64,000 nucleotides of DNA from Prosthecobacter vanneervenii (lineage in GTDB: Bacteria > Verrucomicrobiota > Verrucomicrobiia > Verrucomicrobiales > Verrucomicrobiaceae). Of the stretch, positions 34,310-42,648 are shown piece after piece. Position numbers and translations under genes: made by a program. The notes under the pieces are model-generated. The model did not search any database, was not told the DNA's origin, and saw nothing but the letters and a program-made list of their open reading frames with translations. How positions within the stretch are numbered: position 1 is the stretch's first letter; every line of letters begins with the position of its first letter. The DNA lies in contig NZ_JACHIG010000007.1 of NCBI RefSeq assembly GCF_014203095.1, positions 305,869 to 369,868 of the forward strand, written 5' to 3'.

Positions 34310-34654
34310 TCAGGTCTGCGATGCTTTGTCCGCAACGTCAGGCTCTTGGCCGGATTCACCGGCGGCAGGTGTGGTGTCTTTCACCTCCATCATCACCCAG
34401 CCGTCTCCTTCGCGCTCGATGCGGCGGCTGTTGATGATGAGAACAATGCAAAGTCCCACCAGGGCGGTGGAGGCCTCCAGGATGAAAGGAGTGGACAAAA
34501 ATCCAAAGAAATAGCCCAGGCCCTGTGCCACCACCTCGCGTACGGTTTCATTCATGTAAGCCGCCACGCCCACGGCAATCACCATGCCGAGGGACCACAG
34601 CAGCGTTTCGAGCCACCACGGGGCTTTGGAGGGAAGGGAGGCGGGTTCGGACAT
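34310..34654 (-). CDS. Small membrane protein, two helices, unknown function
   Basis: The product is 114 residues. Two hydrophobic helices are visible at about 19-34 (SLGMVIAVGVAAYM) and 60-75 (ALVGLCIVLIINSRR), followed by a charged cytoplasmic tail rich in Glu, Asp and Thr. No domain is recognised. It lies six bases after the RodZ-like gene and 70 bases before the GH-GT2 gene, all on the minus strand, so it is probably part of one envelope-related transcript. Codon use is like its neighbours, which supports a real gene. Confidence 0.7.
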   Translation of the reverse strand: MSEPASLPSKAPWWLETLLWSLGMVIAVGVAAYMNETVREVVAQGLGYFFGFLSTPFILEASTALVGLCIVLIINSRRIEREGDGWVMMEVKDTTPAAGESGQEPDVADKASQT

Positions 34655-34660
34655 GGCAGT

Positions 34661-35239
34661 TCAATTTACGGAGGGCGTCTTCTTTACCGGTAAGCTTACA
34701 TGCCTGGCTTTCAAGTCCGCCATTCCTTCCTTGGAGGCGGTTTCTGCGGCAGGGGCTACATCTTCCACTGGCAGGGCTTTCAGTGCTGCAGGATCCACTT
34801 TGCGTCGCATTTCCGCCATGTGGTGTCCCCACATCGCGGTTCCAGCCAGCACAACCACAAACACCGCGATCCCTGCTGGCAGCGGAGATTTAATGGATCG
34901 GACGCGTCGTGATGCAGGCGCTGTGATGCGTTCCACGGGCTTTTCGCGCTCGCGCAGCCACTGCCCCTGAGATTGGGTCAGATAGCGGTAATCACGCTCT
35001 CCTCCCAGTACTCCCTCGGGCAGGCCTTCCAGCATGGAGGTGGAGTCCACCTCGAGAAATTCGCTGTACTGGCGGATGAACGAACGCGCATAGGTCATGC
35101 TGCCAAATGCAGCGATGTTTCCTGACTCCAGATAGCGCAGACGCTGCGCCGGGATGCGAGTCTCGTGCGCGGCATCCTCGATGGTCAGACCGCGCTTTTC
35201 ACGCGCAGCGGTCAGCATCTGTCCAAAGGTAGCAGGCAT
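34661..35239 (-). CDS. RodZ-like helix-turn-helix membrane protein
   Basis: Starting at ATG 35239 the product is 192 residues; an in-frame ATG at 35269 would add ten. Residues about 3-70 form the HTH_25 domain (FGQMLTAAREKRGLTIEDAAHETRIP, then RLRYLESGNIAAFGSMTYAR), typical of RodZ/YfgA. One membrane helix lies near residue 120 (AGIAVFVVVLAGTAMW). The C-terminal periplasmic part is short and lacks the DUF4115 beta domain of E. coli RodZ. RodZ links the MreB cytoskeleton to cell-wall synthesis; a morphogenetic role is inferred. The region upstream holds an AT-rich patch that may be the promoter. Confidence 0.82.
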   Translation of the reverse strand: MPATFGQMLTAAREKRGLTIEDAAHETRIPAQRLRYLESGNIAAFGSMTYARSFIRQYSEFLEVDSTSMLEGLPEGVLGGERDYRYLTQSQGQWLREREKPVERITAPASRRVRSIKSPLPAGIAVFVVVLAGTAMWGHHMAEMRRKVDPAALKALPVEDVAPAAETASKEGMADLKARHVSLPVKKTPSVN

Positions 35240-35346
35240 GGTGGGGTTGGGGTGCGACAAGTGTGACACCTCCGCCCCCGGATGCGATGAATTTTTTTAT
35301 CATCAATTTGCTGGCAACTTCGAAAAAGCCGCGGCGGAACTTGGCG

Positions 35347-35370
35347 GTCAGTCGTAGAGTTGAGACTGAC
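35347..35370. repeat. Inverted repeat downstream of the large propeller gene
   Basis: GTCAGTC and GACTGAC, seven perfect pairs, are separated by ten bases and lie just past the stop of the minus-strand gene at 35378. No T-tract follows on that strand, so it is a possible RNA 3'-end hairpin but not a canonical terminator. Confidence 0.35.
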
Positions 35371-35377
35371 TGAAGGG

Positions 35378-37714
35378 TCAATCGTATCGCAGTTGAGCCG
35401 TCGCCGTGCACGCCGCATCAGCAGTCACACGCAGCCAGCGTGCCTGAACCTCTGGTTGGAACTCCAGCTTGAGCTTGGCTCCTGCCTCCACTTTTGCCTC
35501 GTGATACCTGACCCACAGACCCGTTCCGGTCAGGTCCAGCTCCACCCTGAGCGTTGCAGACTTTGCGCCGCTCTGGCTCAGGGTCAGCGTTCGTTTGTCG
35601 TAGCCCCACAGCAGGTAGGGATCGCTCGGCTGCCCGGCCTTGACCTTGGTCTTCAGCCAAGGGCCGCCTTCGCCGCGTGGCTTGCCCAGCTTCCACAGGT
35701 CATCCACGGCTCCAGCCCACAGGGCGGCCTTGCCATCGTCACTGCGCAGGATGTGCTCTCCAGCAGGTGCGTCCGGCTTGATACCGCTCATGAGAAACAG
35801 CCCCCGGTAGCCGCCATAGTCGGTCACGCGTAGGTTATGGGAGGAGATGGGCCGGATCTTTGCAAAGCCTTCGGCATTTTCTGCAGGCAGCTCAAAAAAC
35901 GTGCCGCACACATTCAGCATGTCGCGCTCGGTGGCCACCTCGCGGCACACGCGCAGCAGACCGGCGTTGGTGGCGCTGTCATACGCCTTGCTGGCACGTG
36001 GCAGGCGCCAGCGGCGGCCACGATCATCCACCACCAGCACACTGGCCTCATCCAGCGTGATCACGCGCTGCGGGATGGCCACCTTCGTTTTCACAAACTC
36101 CTCGGTCTTGGCATCCTCCACACGGCGCAGCTTCAGCTCCGCATCCAGTTCATAATAGCCCGCATCGGCGGCAAAGCTCAGCGTCCGTTTGTTCTCCCCT
36201 CTTGCACGGAAAATGCCCGTCTGCGTCTGGTCATCTTCGATGCGTGCCACGCCCTCAAACATCGCATCCGCCTCCGTGCCGCGTGCGTCGCCGTTTGTCA
36301 GCGTGATCACCACGCTCATGTCCTTGCTGTCCTTCTGGGCTGTCATCTTCAGCCACTCGGCATCGCCGCTGATGTCCTCGCGCACTGCGGTGCCTGCGGC
36401 ATGATCCACGCGCCACAGGCTGCGGTGCTTCCAGCCAGCGACCAGGAAAGGATCGGCCACATCGCCTGCCGTCACACTTTCATGCAGCCAAACCGCGCCG
36501 CTGGCATGTGCAGGACCCAGATTCCCCGGGGTCTCGGGGCTGGTGAACCACAGGTTTGACTGCGACTGCCCCACGCTGTCGATCCCGCCCTTCACTTTGC
36601 GCTTGTTGAGAAACTCCGACTTCGCCGAGTCATCGCAGCCAAAGACAAGCCGGTCATTCCAGCGGCAGAAGTCCCCGATCACCTTGATGTACGCGCTGCG
36701 CGCACGGATGCCGTTTGTATTGGCGGCGGAGAAGCTGCGAGGAAAGCGCCAGAACGCGCCGTGCATCGTCATCAGCAGATCCTCTTCGCCGATGTCGCGG
36801 ATGCGCGGCCACTCCGTGTTCCAGCCGTGGGCGCCATCGTAGCTGTGGCTCACCTTGGGCAGGCGGAAGGACTGCCACTTGCCGCCGTCGAGCAGCATCA
36901 GGATCAGAGACTTCGCATCCCAGCCAATGCTCCACACCGGCGCGTCCGGGGCGCTGCCCTGGATGCCGCCGGGACCGGTCACTTCAGTAAACTGGTTGCG
37001 TCGCACCAGCAGCCAGTCATCGCCAGGCTTGCGCCATTCTCCCAGCGCTCCGCTCGGCGTGGTGGGGTCGGTGAGCACACGCTTGTCGCGGTCACCGTTG
37101 TTGGCATAGATCAACCGGCCCTGGCTGGAGTACAGCCCCTTGCCATGATAGCCCGGCAGCTGGGACTCCAGCTTGGTCAGCGGTGTTGTCACCTTGAAGT
37201 CCTTCTTCAGTGGATTGCCGTCACGGATTAATGAGGTCACCTCCAGCGACTTTACATCCACCTCATACAGCCCCTCTTCCATGGTGGCGTAGTAGATCTT
37301 GCCCGCAGGGTCGGTCAGATGGCGCGCATTGCCGGTGAGTCTCCCCGGCATCCGGCTCGGTGGGATCACCCGCACCTGCCGCTCCGCATCGATGATGTAA
37401 GGTCCGATGAAAAGCTGCTTTGATTCCTGATGGATCATCCGGTTGGCAGGTGTACCGCCCACGCTCTCCGGCCTCACGGTTTGTGTCAGCTCGGGGGTGA
37501 TCTCATAGAGCTTGTCGCTCGATCCAAATGGCAGATGCGGTCCATAGGTGATGACCCACAGCCGGTCTGCCCACGGCACCACAGCGCCTGTGCCGCACTC
37601 GCCTTCATTGTTGTACATTGCCAGGGCCGGATAGATGCCGCTCACGCTGCGCGGCTCTCCGGCCTGCAGCAGTCCTGTGAATGCCGCCGTCAGCAGCAGA
37701 AGGTTGGATTTCAT
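35378..37714 (-). CDS. Large secreted propeller-like protein, unknown function
   Basis: I start at ATG 37714, where a signal peptide begins (MKSNLLLLTAAFTGLLQAG); the open frame continues upstream into the AraC promoter region. The product is 778 residues. It has many short beta-rich repeats with propeller-like phrases (GTGAVVPWADRLWVITYGP, GRLIYANNGDRDKRVL, DEASVLVVDDRGRRWRLP). The final 80 residues look like a beta-sandwich (LRVELDLTGTGLWVRYHEA). I do not recognise a named family. Verrucomicrobial and planctomycete proteins with this opening (SGIYPALAMYNNEGECGTGAVV) exist as hypothetical proteins. The divergent AraC regulator 89 bases away is its likely controller. Confidence 0.82.
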   Translation of the reverse strand: MKSNLLLLTAAFTGLLQAGEPRSVSGIYPALAMYNNEGECGTGAVVPWADRLWVITYGPHLPFGSSDKLYEITPELTQTVRPESVGGTPANRMIHQESKQLFIGPYIIDAERQVRVIPPSRMPGRLTGNARHLTDPAGKIYYATMEEGLYEVDVKSLEVTSLIRDGNPLKKDFKVTTPLTKLESQLPGYHGKGLYSSQGRLIYANNGDRDKRVLTDPTTPSGALGEWRKPGDDWLLVRRNQFTEVTGPGGIQGSAPDAPVWSIGWDAKSLILMLLDGGKWQSFRLPKVSHSYDGAHGWNTEWPRIRDIGEEDLLMTMHGAFWRFPRSFSAANTNGIRARSAYIKVIGDFCRWNDRLVFGCDDSAKSEFLNKRKVKGGIDSVGQSQSNLWFTSPETPGNLGPAHASGAVWLHESVTAGDVADPFLVAGWKHRSLWRVDHAAGTAVREDISGDAEWLKMTAQKDSKDMSVVITLTNGDARGTEADAMFEGVARIEDDQTQTGIFRARGENKRTLSFAADAGYYELDAELKLRRVEDAKTEEFVKTKVAIPQRVITLDEASVLVVDDRGRRWRLPRASKAYDSATNAGLLRVCREVATERDMLNVCGTFFELPAENAEGFAKIRPISSHNLRVTDYGGYRGLFLMSGIKPDAPAGEHILRSDDGKAALWAGAVDDLWKLGKPRGEGGPWLKTKVKAGQPSDPYLLWGYDKRTLTLSQSGAKSATLRVELDLTGTGLWVRYHEAKVEAGAKLKLEFQPEVQARWLRVTADAACTATAQLRYD

Positions 37715-37752
37715 GTGCGGATCAAAGCCATCTCCACCCCGCTGGCAACCGC

Positions 37753-37770
37753 GCCGGATTATGCCGGATT
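37753..37770. repeat. Direct repeat in the divergent promoter next to the AraC gene
   Basis: GCCGGATT occurs at 37753-37760 and again at 37763-37770, a period of ten bases, between the divergent starts at 37714 and 37804. AraC-family proteins bind direct half-sites, so this is a candidate binding site. Confidence 0.4.
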
Positions 37771-37803
37771 GAAATCGCTTACATCCCCCGGCATAGCTGG
37801 GGC

Positions 37804-38673
37804 ATGTCAAAAACTCCGCTTCTCCAGCTCCCCGCCGCCGTCTGGCGCACCCTGCGCTGCGAGTGGCTGTGGGTCTATCGGGGCCCAGTGCCGCAGGCGG
37901 AGGTCTGGTCTGCAGAGATCCCCGTGCCGGCGGGTGTTTTCTTTGTGGAGCGCGGAGAGGTCCGCATTCGTACTGAGGGGCGGGAGATCATGGTGCCTCG
38001 TGGTCAGGCCTTTTTTTCCTCGCCACAGCTGCGGCGTCACTGGTTTGCACCAGGCACGCATCTCCTCTCTGTGGGGTTTCGTTGTCAGTGGCCGGACGGC
38101 ACCTCACTCTTTCGCAATGCCCTCAATTTTGCCGCCGCTGCGCCCGAGCTCCGCAAAGCCACGCTCCGCCTCTTTGCCGTCATCCACGGTCAAAAGAAAG
38201 AGGTCACCTATCGCGAGGCCACGGCGGACTCCACTTTCACATCACAGCAATGGACCGCGCGCGAGGCTGCGTTCGCGGTCTGGTTCGCTGCATGGATGGA
38301 GACACTGCATAAAATAGGCGCTGAGCCTAAACCGCGGACGCAGACTCGCCGTCGCGTAAACCATCTCGTCAGCTGGCTGCAGTCTCTGCCGCTCGATCAG
38401 ACGTCGCCGACACTTCCGCCAGATTTCCCTATCGGCATCCGACGCGCTGAGCAGCTTTTGCAGCAGGAGTTTGGCATCGGCCTGCGTGCCTTCATGGAGC
38501 AAAGGCGGCTGAATGCCGCACGCGAGCGTATTGTGACAGACCATGCTACGCTTAAAGAAATCGCCTTCGCTCTTGGCTTTCGCCACGCCTCCCATTTCAC
38601 CGCGTGGTTCCGCCGTCACACGGGTGCTTCGCCTTCAGAATATCGAATCGCGGGCGTGGAGCAGGCGGCTTAA
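37804..38673 (+). CDS. AraC family transcriptional regulator
   Basis: The product is 289 residues. The N-terminal half is a cupin-like sensor (VPAGVFFVERGEVRIRTEGRE, VPRGQAFFSSPQ). The C-terminal 100 residues carry the two HTH motifs of AraC: RRAEQLLQQEFGIGLRAFME and LKEIAFALGFRHASHFTAWF followed by RRHTGASPSEYR, the family signature. It is divergent from the secreted propeller protein and probably activates it in response to a sugar or related ligand; the ligand is not identifiable. Confidence 0.92.
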   Translation: MSKTPLLQLPAAVWRTLRCEWLWVYRGPVPQAEVWSAEIPVPAGVFFVERGEVRIRTEGREIMVPRGQAFFSSPQLRRHWFAPGTHLLSVGFRCQWPDGTSLFRNALNFAAAAPELRKATLRLFAVIHGQKKEVTYREATADSTFTSQQWTAREAAFAVWFAAWMETLHKIGAEPKPRTQTRRRVNHLVSWLQSLPLDQTSPTLPPDFPIGIRRAEQLLQQEFGIGLRAFMEQRRLNAARERIVTDHATLKEIAFALGFRHASHFTAWFRRHTGASPSEYRIAGVEQAA

Positions 38674-38796
38674 TTTTGTAAATGACAGAGAAGTTATTTG
38701 ATGGAGGTCGAGCCTTGGCTTCCAATGCTCCGGCGTGGATCCCTTGGTCGCATGCAATCAACCAACCCGGCCTTCCAGGCCTAGCGATCTCACTTC

Positions 38797-39789
38797 ATGC
38801 CGCCAGACATCTCTCTCATCATCCCAGTCTTCAACAACGAGGCGTTTCTGGAGTCATCGCTTGGCTCCGCTCGTGCGCAGGCAGGAGTGTTGCTTGAGAT
38901 CATCATCATTGATGACGGTTCCACCGACTCGTCACTCAGCATGATCCAAGCTCAGGCTGCCGAGGATCCCCGCATTATCGTGATTTCACAGGTTAATCAG
39001 GGCGTCTCTGCCGCGCGTAATGCCGGCCTGGACCGGGCCACCGGCAGATGGGTGGCCTTTTTGGACGGTGACGACTGGCTTGCCCCCGGCTCCTTGGCAG
39101 AGTGGCTCCAACAGGCTGAAAAAGAGCAGCTCGAATGTGCTATTTGCAACGGCTTCAGCTTCAAAGTGGACGATCCCCGGCCATTCTACGCCACTCAGCC
39201 CCGGGCTATTCTCCACAAGCAGCCTTGGGGAACCATCATGACGGGCACGGATTGGATCGCTCAATCTGTCAGGAGCCGTGAATGGCCGCACTACGTGTGG
39301 CTGCAGTTCTGTCGTCGCAGCGTCATCGAGGAGGCCCGCCTTCGTTTTCGGCGGGACATGATCCATGAAGACATCCCATGGACCATCCAGCTGATGCTCG
39401 CTGTCAGGCGGTTGGGGTTCTTTCCAACACCCCGGTATGGTTACCGGCGCAATCCCACCTCTCTCACGAGATCGCATAATACGGACCATGTGCGTCATCG
39501 CATCGCCAGTTATCTCAAAGTGGGAGAGCTCTTGCAGAGTCTTTCCATCGGTCAGCCTTACGCCCTGAAAAAAGCGTTATACACGCAGATCTTGCGCGAG
39601 CTGGGCCACTTCCTCGGCCTCATGCGCAAGGGCAATGTCTCCCGTGCTGACCGCAGCCGCTTTGCCTCGGAGTTCCTCGCCGCTGGACTGCCGAAGGTGA
39701 TGCTGAAAAGCTGCTCCAACTACCGCGAGCTCGCCGCTGTCTTCAAAGCCTGGTACCTCTGCCACATCTGGAAACGGCAGCGCAGTTAG
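38797..39789 (+). CDS. Glycosyltransferase family 2
   Basis: The product is 330 residues. The GT-A fold motifs are ISLIIPVFNNEAFLESS, IIIIDDGSTDSSL, GVSAARNAGLDRATGRWVAFLDGDDW (the DxD metal site) and an ED-type segment IHEDIPWTIQL in place of the usual catalytic ED. No membrane helices are seen, so it is soluble or peripherally bound. It probably adds a sugar to a surface or capsular glycan. It stands alone between the AraC gene and the arsenic cluster; 123 bases precede it and hold a short GGCCT/AGGCC hairpin but nothing else I can assign. Confidence 0.88.
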   Translation: MPPDISLIIPVFNNEAFLESSLGSARAQAGVLLEIIIIDDGSTDSSLSMIQAQAAEDPRIIVISQVNQGVSAARNAGLDRATGRWVAFLDGDDWLAPGSLAEWLQQAEKEQLECAICNGFSFKVDDPRPFYATQPRAILHKQPWGTIMTGTDWIAQSVRSREWPHYVWLQFCRRSVIEEARLRFRRDMIHEDIPWTIQLMLAVRRLGFFPTPRYGYRRNPTSLTRSHNTDHVRHRIASYLKVGELLQSLSIGQPYALKKALYTQILRELGHFLGLMRKGNVSRADRSRFASEFLAAGLPKVMLKSCSNYRELAAVFKAWYLCHIWKRQRS

Positions 39790-39819
39790 TTCTGTCCGCT
39801 CATCACACACGAATGTTTC

Positions 39820-39848
39820 TTGACGTGGCAAATCTATTTGGCTAAATG
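39820..39848 (+). promoter_or_regulatory. Predicted sigma-70-type promoter of the ars cluster
   Basis: TTGACG at 39820-39825 and TAAATG at 39843-39848 are separated by 17 bases. Transcription would start about 39854-39856, only a few bases before the arsR ATG at 39858, so the message would be nearly leaderless. Confidence 0.55.
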
Positions 39849-39859
39849 ACCAAATAGAT
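39832..39859. promoter_or_regulatory. ArsR operator palindrome at arsR
   Basis: ATCTATTTGG and CCAAATAGAT form ten perfect pairs around an eight-base spacer. The palindrome covers the -10 box and reaches into the arsR start codon. The inner part, TATTTGG-N8-CCAAATA, matches the palindromes upstream of the PiT gene (51874-51897). This supports ArsR autorepression. Confidence 0.75.
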
Positions 39860-40181
39860 GCCAGCAAGCAAAGACACCATCTCCAGGCGGGCCGCCGTCA
39901 TCAAGGCCCTGGCCCATCCCTCCAGGCTGCTCATCGCCGAGGCCCTCATGGAGGGTGAGCTCTGTGTCTGCGACCTCAAAGATCTCGTGGGTGCCGACAT
40001 GTCCACCGTCTCCAAGCACCTCACGCTCATGCGCGAGGCTGGCGTGCTCGTCTGCGAAAAGCGCGGCCTCAACATCTACTACCGCCTCGTGTGCGACTGC
40101 CTCGGTGACTTTCTCCGCTGCGTGGACCAGCTCGCGCGCAAGCCCGCCAAAGCCACATCCAAAACAAAATCCTGCTGCTGA
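39858..40181 (+). CDS. arsR: ArsR family arsenic-responsive repressor
   Basis: The product is 107 residues. It is a winged HTH: ALAHPSRLLIAEALMEGELCVCDLKDLVG, recognition helix MSTVSKHLTLMREAG, wing VCEKRGLNIYYRL. The inducer-binding pair Cys36-x-Cys38 (ELCVCDL) is the ArsR metal-site position. It also has Cys80s residues (CDCLGDFLRC) and ends with two adjacent cysteines. It heads a cluster of DUF6428, aquaglyceroporin, arsC and a barrel protein with 9-70 base gaps. An overlapping palindrome shows autorepression is likely. As(III) is the expected inducer. Confidence 0.93.
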   Translation: MPASKDTISRRAAVIKALAHPSRLLIAEALMEGELCVCDLKDLVGADMSTVSKHLTLMREAGVLVCEKRGLNIYYRLVCDCLGDFLRCVDQLARKPAKATSKTKSCC

Positions 40182-40190
40182 TTTTCTATC

Positions 40191-40670
40191 ATGAACACCT
40201 CTGAATTCATCGCCGCCCTCCGCACTCATGCGGACAAACAGATCTCCCTCCTGCTGCCAGACGGAGGATTCGTGCCCGCCCATTTTCATATCACTGAGGT
40301 CGGGCATGTGACCAAGCGCTTCATTGACTGCGGCGGCACACGCCGCGAACTGGAAACCTGCCTGCTGCAGACCTGGGTGCATGATGATGTGGACCACCGC
40401 ATCACCGCAGGCAAACTGGCCGCCATTTTTGACAAGGCTGGCGATGTGCTGCCCCACCACGATCTGCCCGTCGAGATCGAATACGAAGACTACGTCGTGG
40501 CTCAGTTCCCCGTCGAGAGCGCCGAGATCATCGACGGCCTGCTCACCTTCCGCCTTGGCCTGAAGCACACCGACTGCCTCGCCCGTGGCATCTGCCTGCC
40601 AGGCGAGTGTGCTCCCAAGCCGCAGGCTCTGCCCACCACCTGCTGCACGCCCGGCTCGAAATGCTGCTGA
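40191..40670 (+). CDS. DUF6428 family protein of arsenic operons
   Basis: The product is 159 residues. The opening MNTSEFIAALRTHADKQISL, then HFHITEVGHVTKRFIDCGG and ETCLLQTWVHDDVDHR, match the family I know as DUF6428, found between arsR and arsenic genes in Bacteroidetes and relatives. The body is cytoplasmic. The last 30 residues are extended and Cys-rich: CLARGICLPGEC and TTCCTPGSKCC, two vicinal Cys pairs at the end. These are well suited to bind As(III), suggesting a chaperone or sensor role. That role is inference; no activity is assigned to the family that I can recall. Confidence 0.82.
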   Translation: MNTSEFIAALRTHADKQISLLLPDGGFVPAHFHITEVGHVTKRFIDCGGTRRELETCLLQTWVHDDVDHRITAGKLAAIFDKAGDVLPHHDLPVEIEYEDYVVAQFPVESAEIIDGLLTFRLGLKHTDCLARGICLPGECAPKPQALPTTCCTPGSKCC

Positions 40671-40680
40671 CCTCCGCTCT

Positions 40681-41361
40681 ATGAAAAAGCTCCTCGCTGA
40701 ATGCCTCGGCACTTTCACGCTCGTCTTTGCGGGCACAGGTGCCATCATCATCAATGCCGCCAGCCACGGTGCGATCTCTCACGCAGGCATCGCGCTCACC
40801 TTTGGCCTCGTGGTGCTGGCCATGATCCACACGTTTGGAGATGTCAGCGGCGCGCATCTCAATCCCGCCGTCACCCTGGCTTTTGCTGCCGCCCGTCGCT
40901 TTTCATGGCAGGACGTTCCGGGTTATCTTGCGGCTCAGCTTGTCGGTGCCGTGTCTGCCAGCGGTCTGCTGCATGTGCTGTTTCCTCAGGACGCCACCTC
41001 GCTGGGGGCCACGCTGCCCGCAGGTTCGGAAATGCAGAGTTTTGTGCTCGAAGTCGTTCTCACGGCGGTTCTCATGCTTACCATCCTCAGCGTCTCAACC
41101 GGGGCCAAGGAAAAAGGCATCACCGCAGGCATCGCCATCGGTGGTGTCATCGCACTGGAGGCCATGTTTGCCGGACCGGTGTGTGGTGCCTCCATGAATC
41201 CCGCCCGCTCGCTGGCACCGGCGCTGGTCTCCGGCCAGCTCTCTCATTTGTGGATCTATCTTGCCGCTCCTCTACTCGGCGCGCTCCTGGCCGTGCCTCT
41301 CTGCATCGGCGTTCGCGATTCCGGCTGCTGCGGTGGCCGCTGCGCTCCTGACTCAAAATGA
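40681..41361 (+). CDS. aqpS: Aquaglyceroporin (MIP family), arsenite channel AqpS-like
   Basis: The product is 226 residues with six helices. The two half-helix motifs are NPA at 61-63 (SGAHLNPAVT) and 173-175 (CGASMNPARS), with the filter Arg176 present. In Sinorhizobium meliloti AqpS replaces ArsB/Acr3, letting arsenite made by ArsC diffuse out. The same order, arsR-aqpS-arsC, occurs here and no arsB or acr3 is found in the window. The C-terminus is unusual: a short cytoplasmic tail GCCGGRC with three cysteines. It is co-transcribed with arsC 20 bases downstream. Confidence 0.88.
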   Translation: MKKLLAECLGTFTLVFAGTGAIIINAASHGAISHAGIALTFGLVVLAMIHTFGDVSGAHLNPAVTLAFAAARRFSWQDVPGYLAAQLVGAVSASGLLHVLFPQDATSLGATLPAGSEMQSFVLEVVLTAVLMLTILSVSTGAKEKGITAGIAIGGVIALEAMFAGPVCGASMNPARSLAPALVSGQLSHLWIYLAAPLLGALLAVPLCIGVRDSGCCGGRCAPDSK

Positions 41362-41381
41362 AATAACCTGTTTTTCCCATC

Positions 41382-41891
41382 ATGAACAAACCCACCATTC
41401 TCATTCTCTGCACAGGAAACTCCTGCCGCTCTCACCTTGCCGAAGGCATCCTGCGCCGTGCTCTGGGGGACTTGTGCCATGTGGCCAGCGCCGGCTCCAA
41501 GCCAGCAGGCTACGTACATCCTCTGGGCATCAAGGCGATGGCGGAGATCGGCATCGACATTTCCGGACATCATTCGAAGCATCTGAGCGAGTTCTTGAAT
41601 CAGGACATTGAAACGGTGATCACCGTCTGTGGCAACGCCGACCAGGCCTGCCCGATGTTCCCCGGCCAGGTCAACCGCCACCACTGGGGCTTTGACGATC
41701 CTGCACATGCCACGGGTACTGAGGAGGAGCAGATGCAGGTCTTCCGCCGCGTGCGGGATGAGATTCGCGAGGTGTTCGAGTCCTATGCTTCCGGCCGGAA
41801 GAACCAGGCGGCGCTGGCCGCCGTGGTGACACCGCTGGCCGCGCAGGCCTACAGCGACGGGCATCAGGATGAGTTCAAAGCCAAGGGCTGA
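41382..41891 (+). CDS. arsC: Arsenate reductase, low-molecular-weight phosphatase type
   Basis: The product is 169 residues. The phosphate-binding loop CTGNSCRS puts the catalytic Cys at 10 (and Cys15), and the resolving pair is Cys83 and Cys90 in [14 protein letters not shown]. The three-cysteine relay (10, 83, 90) is complete, so this is the thioredoxin-coupled Staphylococcus pI258-type enzyme. It reduces As(V) to As(III) in the cytoplasm. The C-terminal extension of about 25 residues after VFESYASG is slightly long for the family. It lies between the arsenite channel and the barrel protein gene. Confidence 0.93.
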   Translation: MNKPTILILCTGNSCRSHLAEGILRRALGDLCHVASAGSKPAGYVHPLGIKAMAEIGIDISGHHSKHLSEFLNQDIETVITVCGNADQACPMFPGQVNRHHWGFDDPAHATGTEEEQMQVFRRVRDEIREVFESYASGRKNQAALAAVVTPLAAQAYSDGHQDEFKAKG

Positions 41892-41961
41892 GCCCTCATT
41901 TCACCACCAGGAAAAACGCATTCCACCTGGCTGCCTCCGCAGTCTTGTCTTCTGCATTGTC

Positions 41962-42639
41962 ATGAACAGGCCGCTCATAGTCGCACTCTGTTTCCTGATC
42001 CCGGTCATGGCATTCGCCACCCCAACCGGTCTCAACAACATTCCCACCGCTGAAACCATTGATCACCGCACCGTCGCGGCTCAGTTCTTCACCAGTTTTG
42101 GCGGAGCCAATCAGTTCGCTGCCAGCGGCCCGGGCAAGACCTCCCAATGGGCAGGCTTTAAAACCGGCTGGGACTTCAAGCCCCTTCACCTCGAATGGGG
42201 GCTCGACAGCGCTATGGGCACCGGCTATTCCGGTCCGCTCCTCTTCCAGACCAAGGCACGCATACAGTCTTGGGAGGATGGTATGTTCGCCCTCGGTGTC
42301 GCAGGTGTGGCCCTCACTGACACGAAGCGTGCAAGTGATCCCTTCACCTACGCCATGCTGTATCATGATTTTCACGTCGTGCGACTGCATGCTGGCTACG
42401 GCCTGCAGACTCATGGCAACAGTTTCCTCTTCGGAATCGATCGCACCTGGAAGGTTTTGGAACGCAACTTCAATCTCAACGCTGATATCGTGCAGTCACG
42501 CAACACCCACGGCCTCATCTCCTCTGTCGGTGCCAAGTACTTCCTCAGCAAACACATCGTGCTCGAGAGCTGGTTCAACTTTCCTGATCGCGACCGCACC
42601 AGCTGGATTGCTAAGATCAATTACGTCTTCACCTTCTAA
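41962..42639 (+). CDS. Putative outer-membrane beta-barrel protein of the ars cluster (copy 1)
   Basis: From ATG 41962, where the signal peptide starts (MNRPLIVALCFLIPVMAFA), the product is 225 residues. The mature part is all-beta, with alternating aromatic residues (WAGFKTGWDFKPLHLEWGL, YAMLYHDFHVVRLHAGYGL), and ends with KINYVFTF, a terminal Phe as used by the BAM machinery. I recognise no named family. A second copy at 52897 has an almost identical mature sequence; I count 23 differences in about 203 positions. The DNA differs at many third positions. It is the fifth gene of the ars cluster, 70 bases after arsC, and probably forms an outer-membrane pore or binding barrel. Confidence 0.82.
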   Translation: MNRPLIVALCFLIPVMAFATPTGLNNIPTAETIDHRTVAAQFFTSFGGANQFAASGPGKTSQWAGFKTGWDFKPLHLEWGLDSAMGTGYSGPLLFQTKARIQSWEDGMFALGVAGVALTDTKRASDPFTYAMLYHDFHVVRLHAGYGLQTHGNSFLFGIDRTWKVLERNFNLNADIVQSRNTHGLISSVGAKYFLSKHIVLESWFNFPDRDRTSWIAKINYVFTF

Positions 42640-42648
42640 GAGTGCGTT

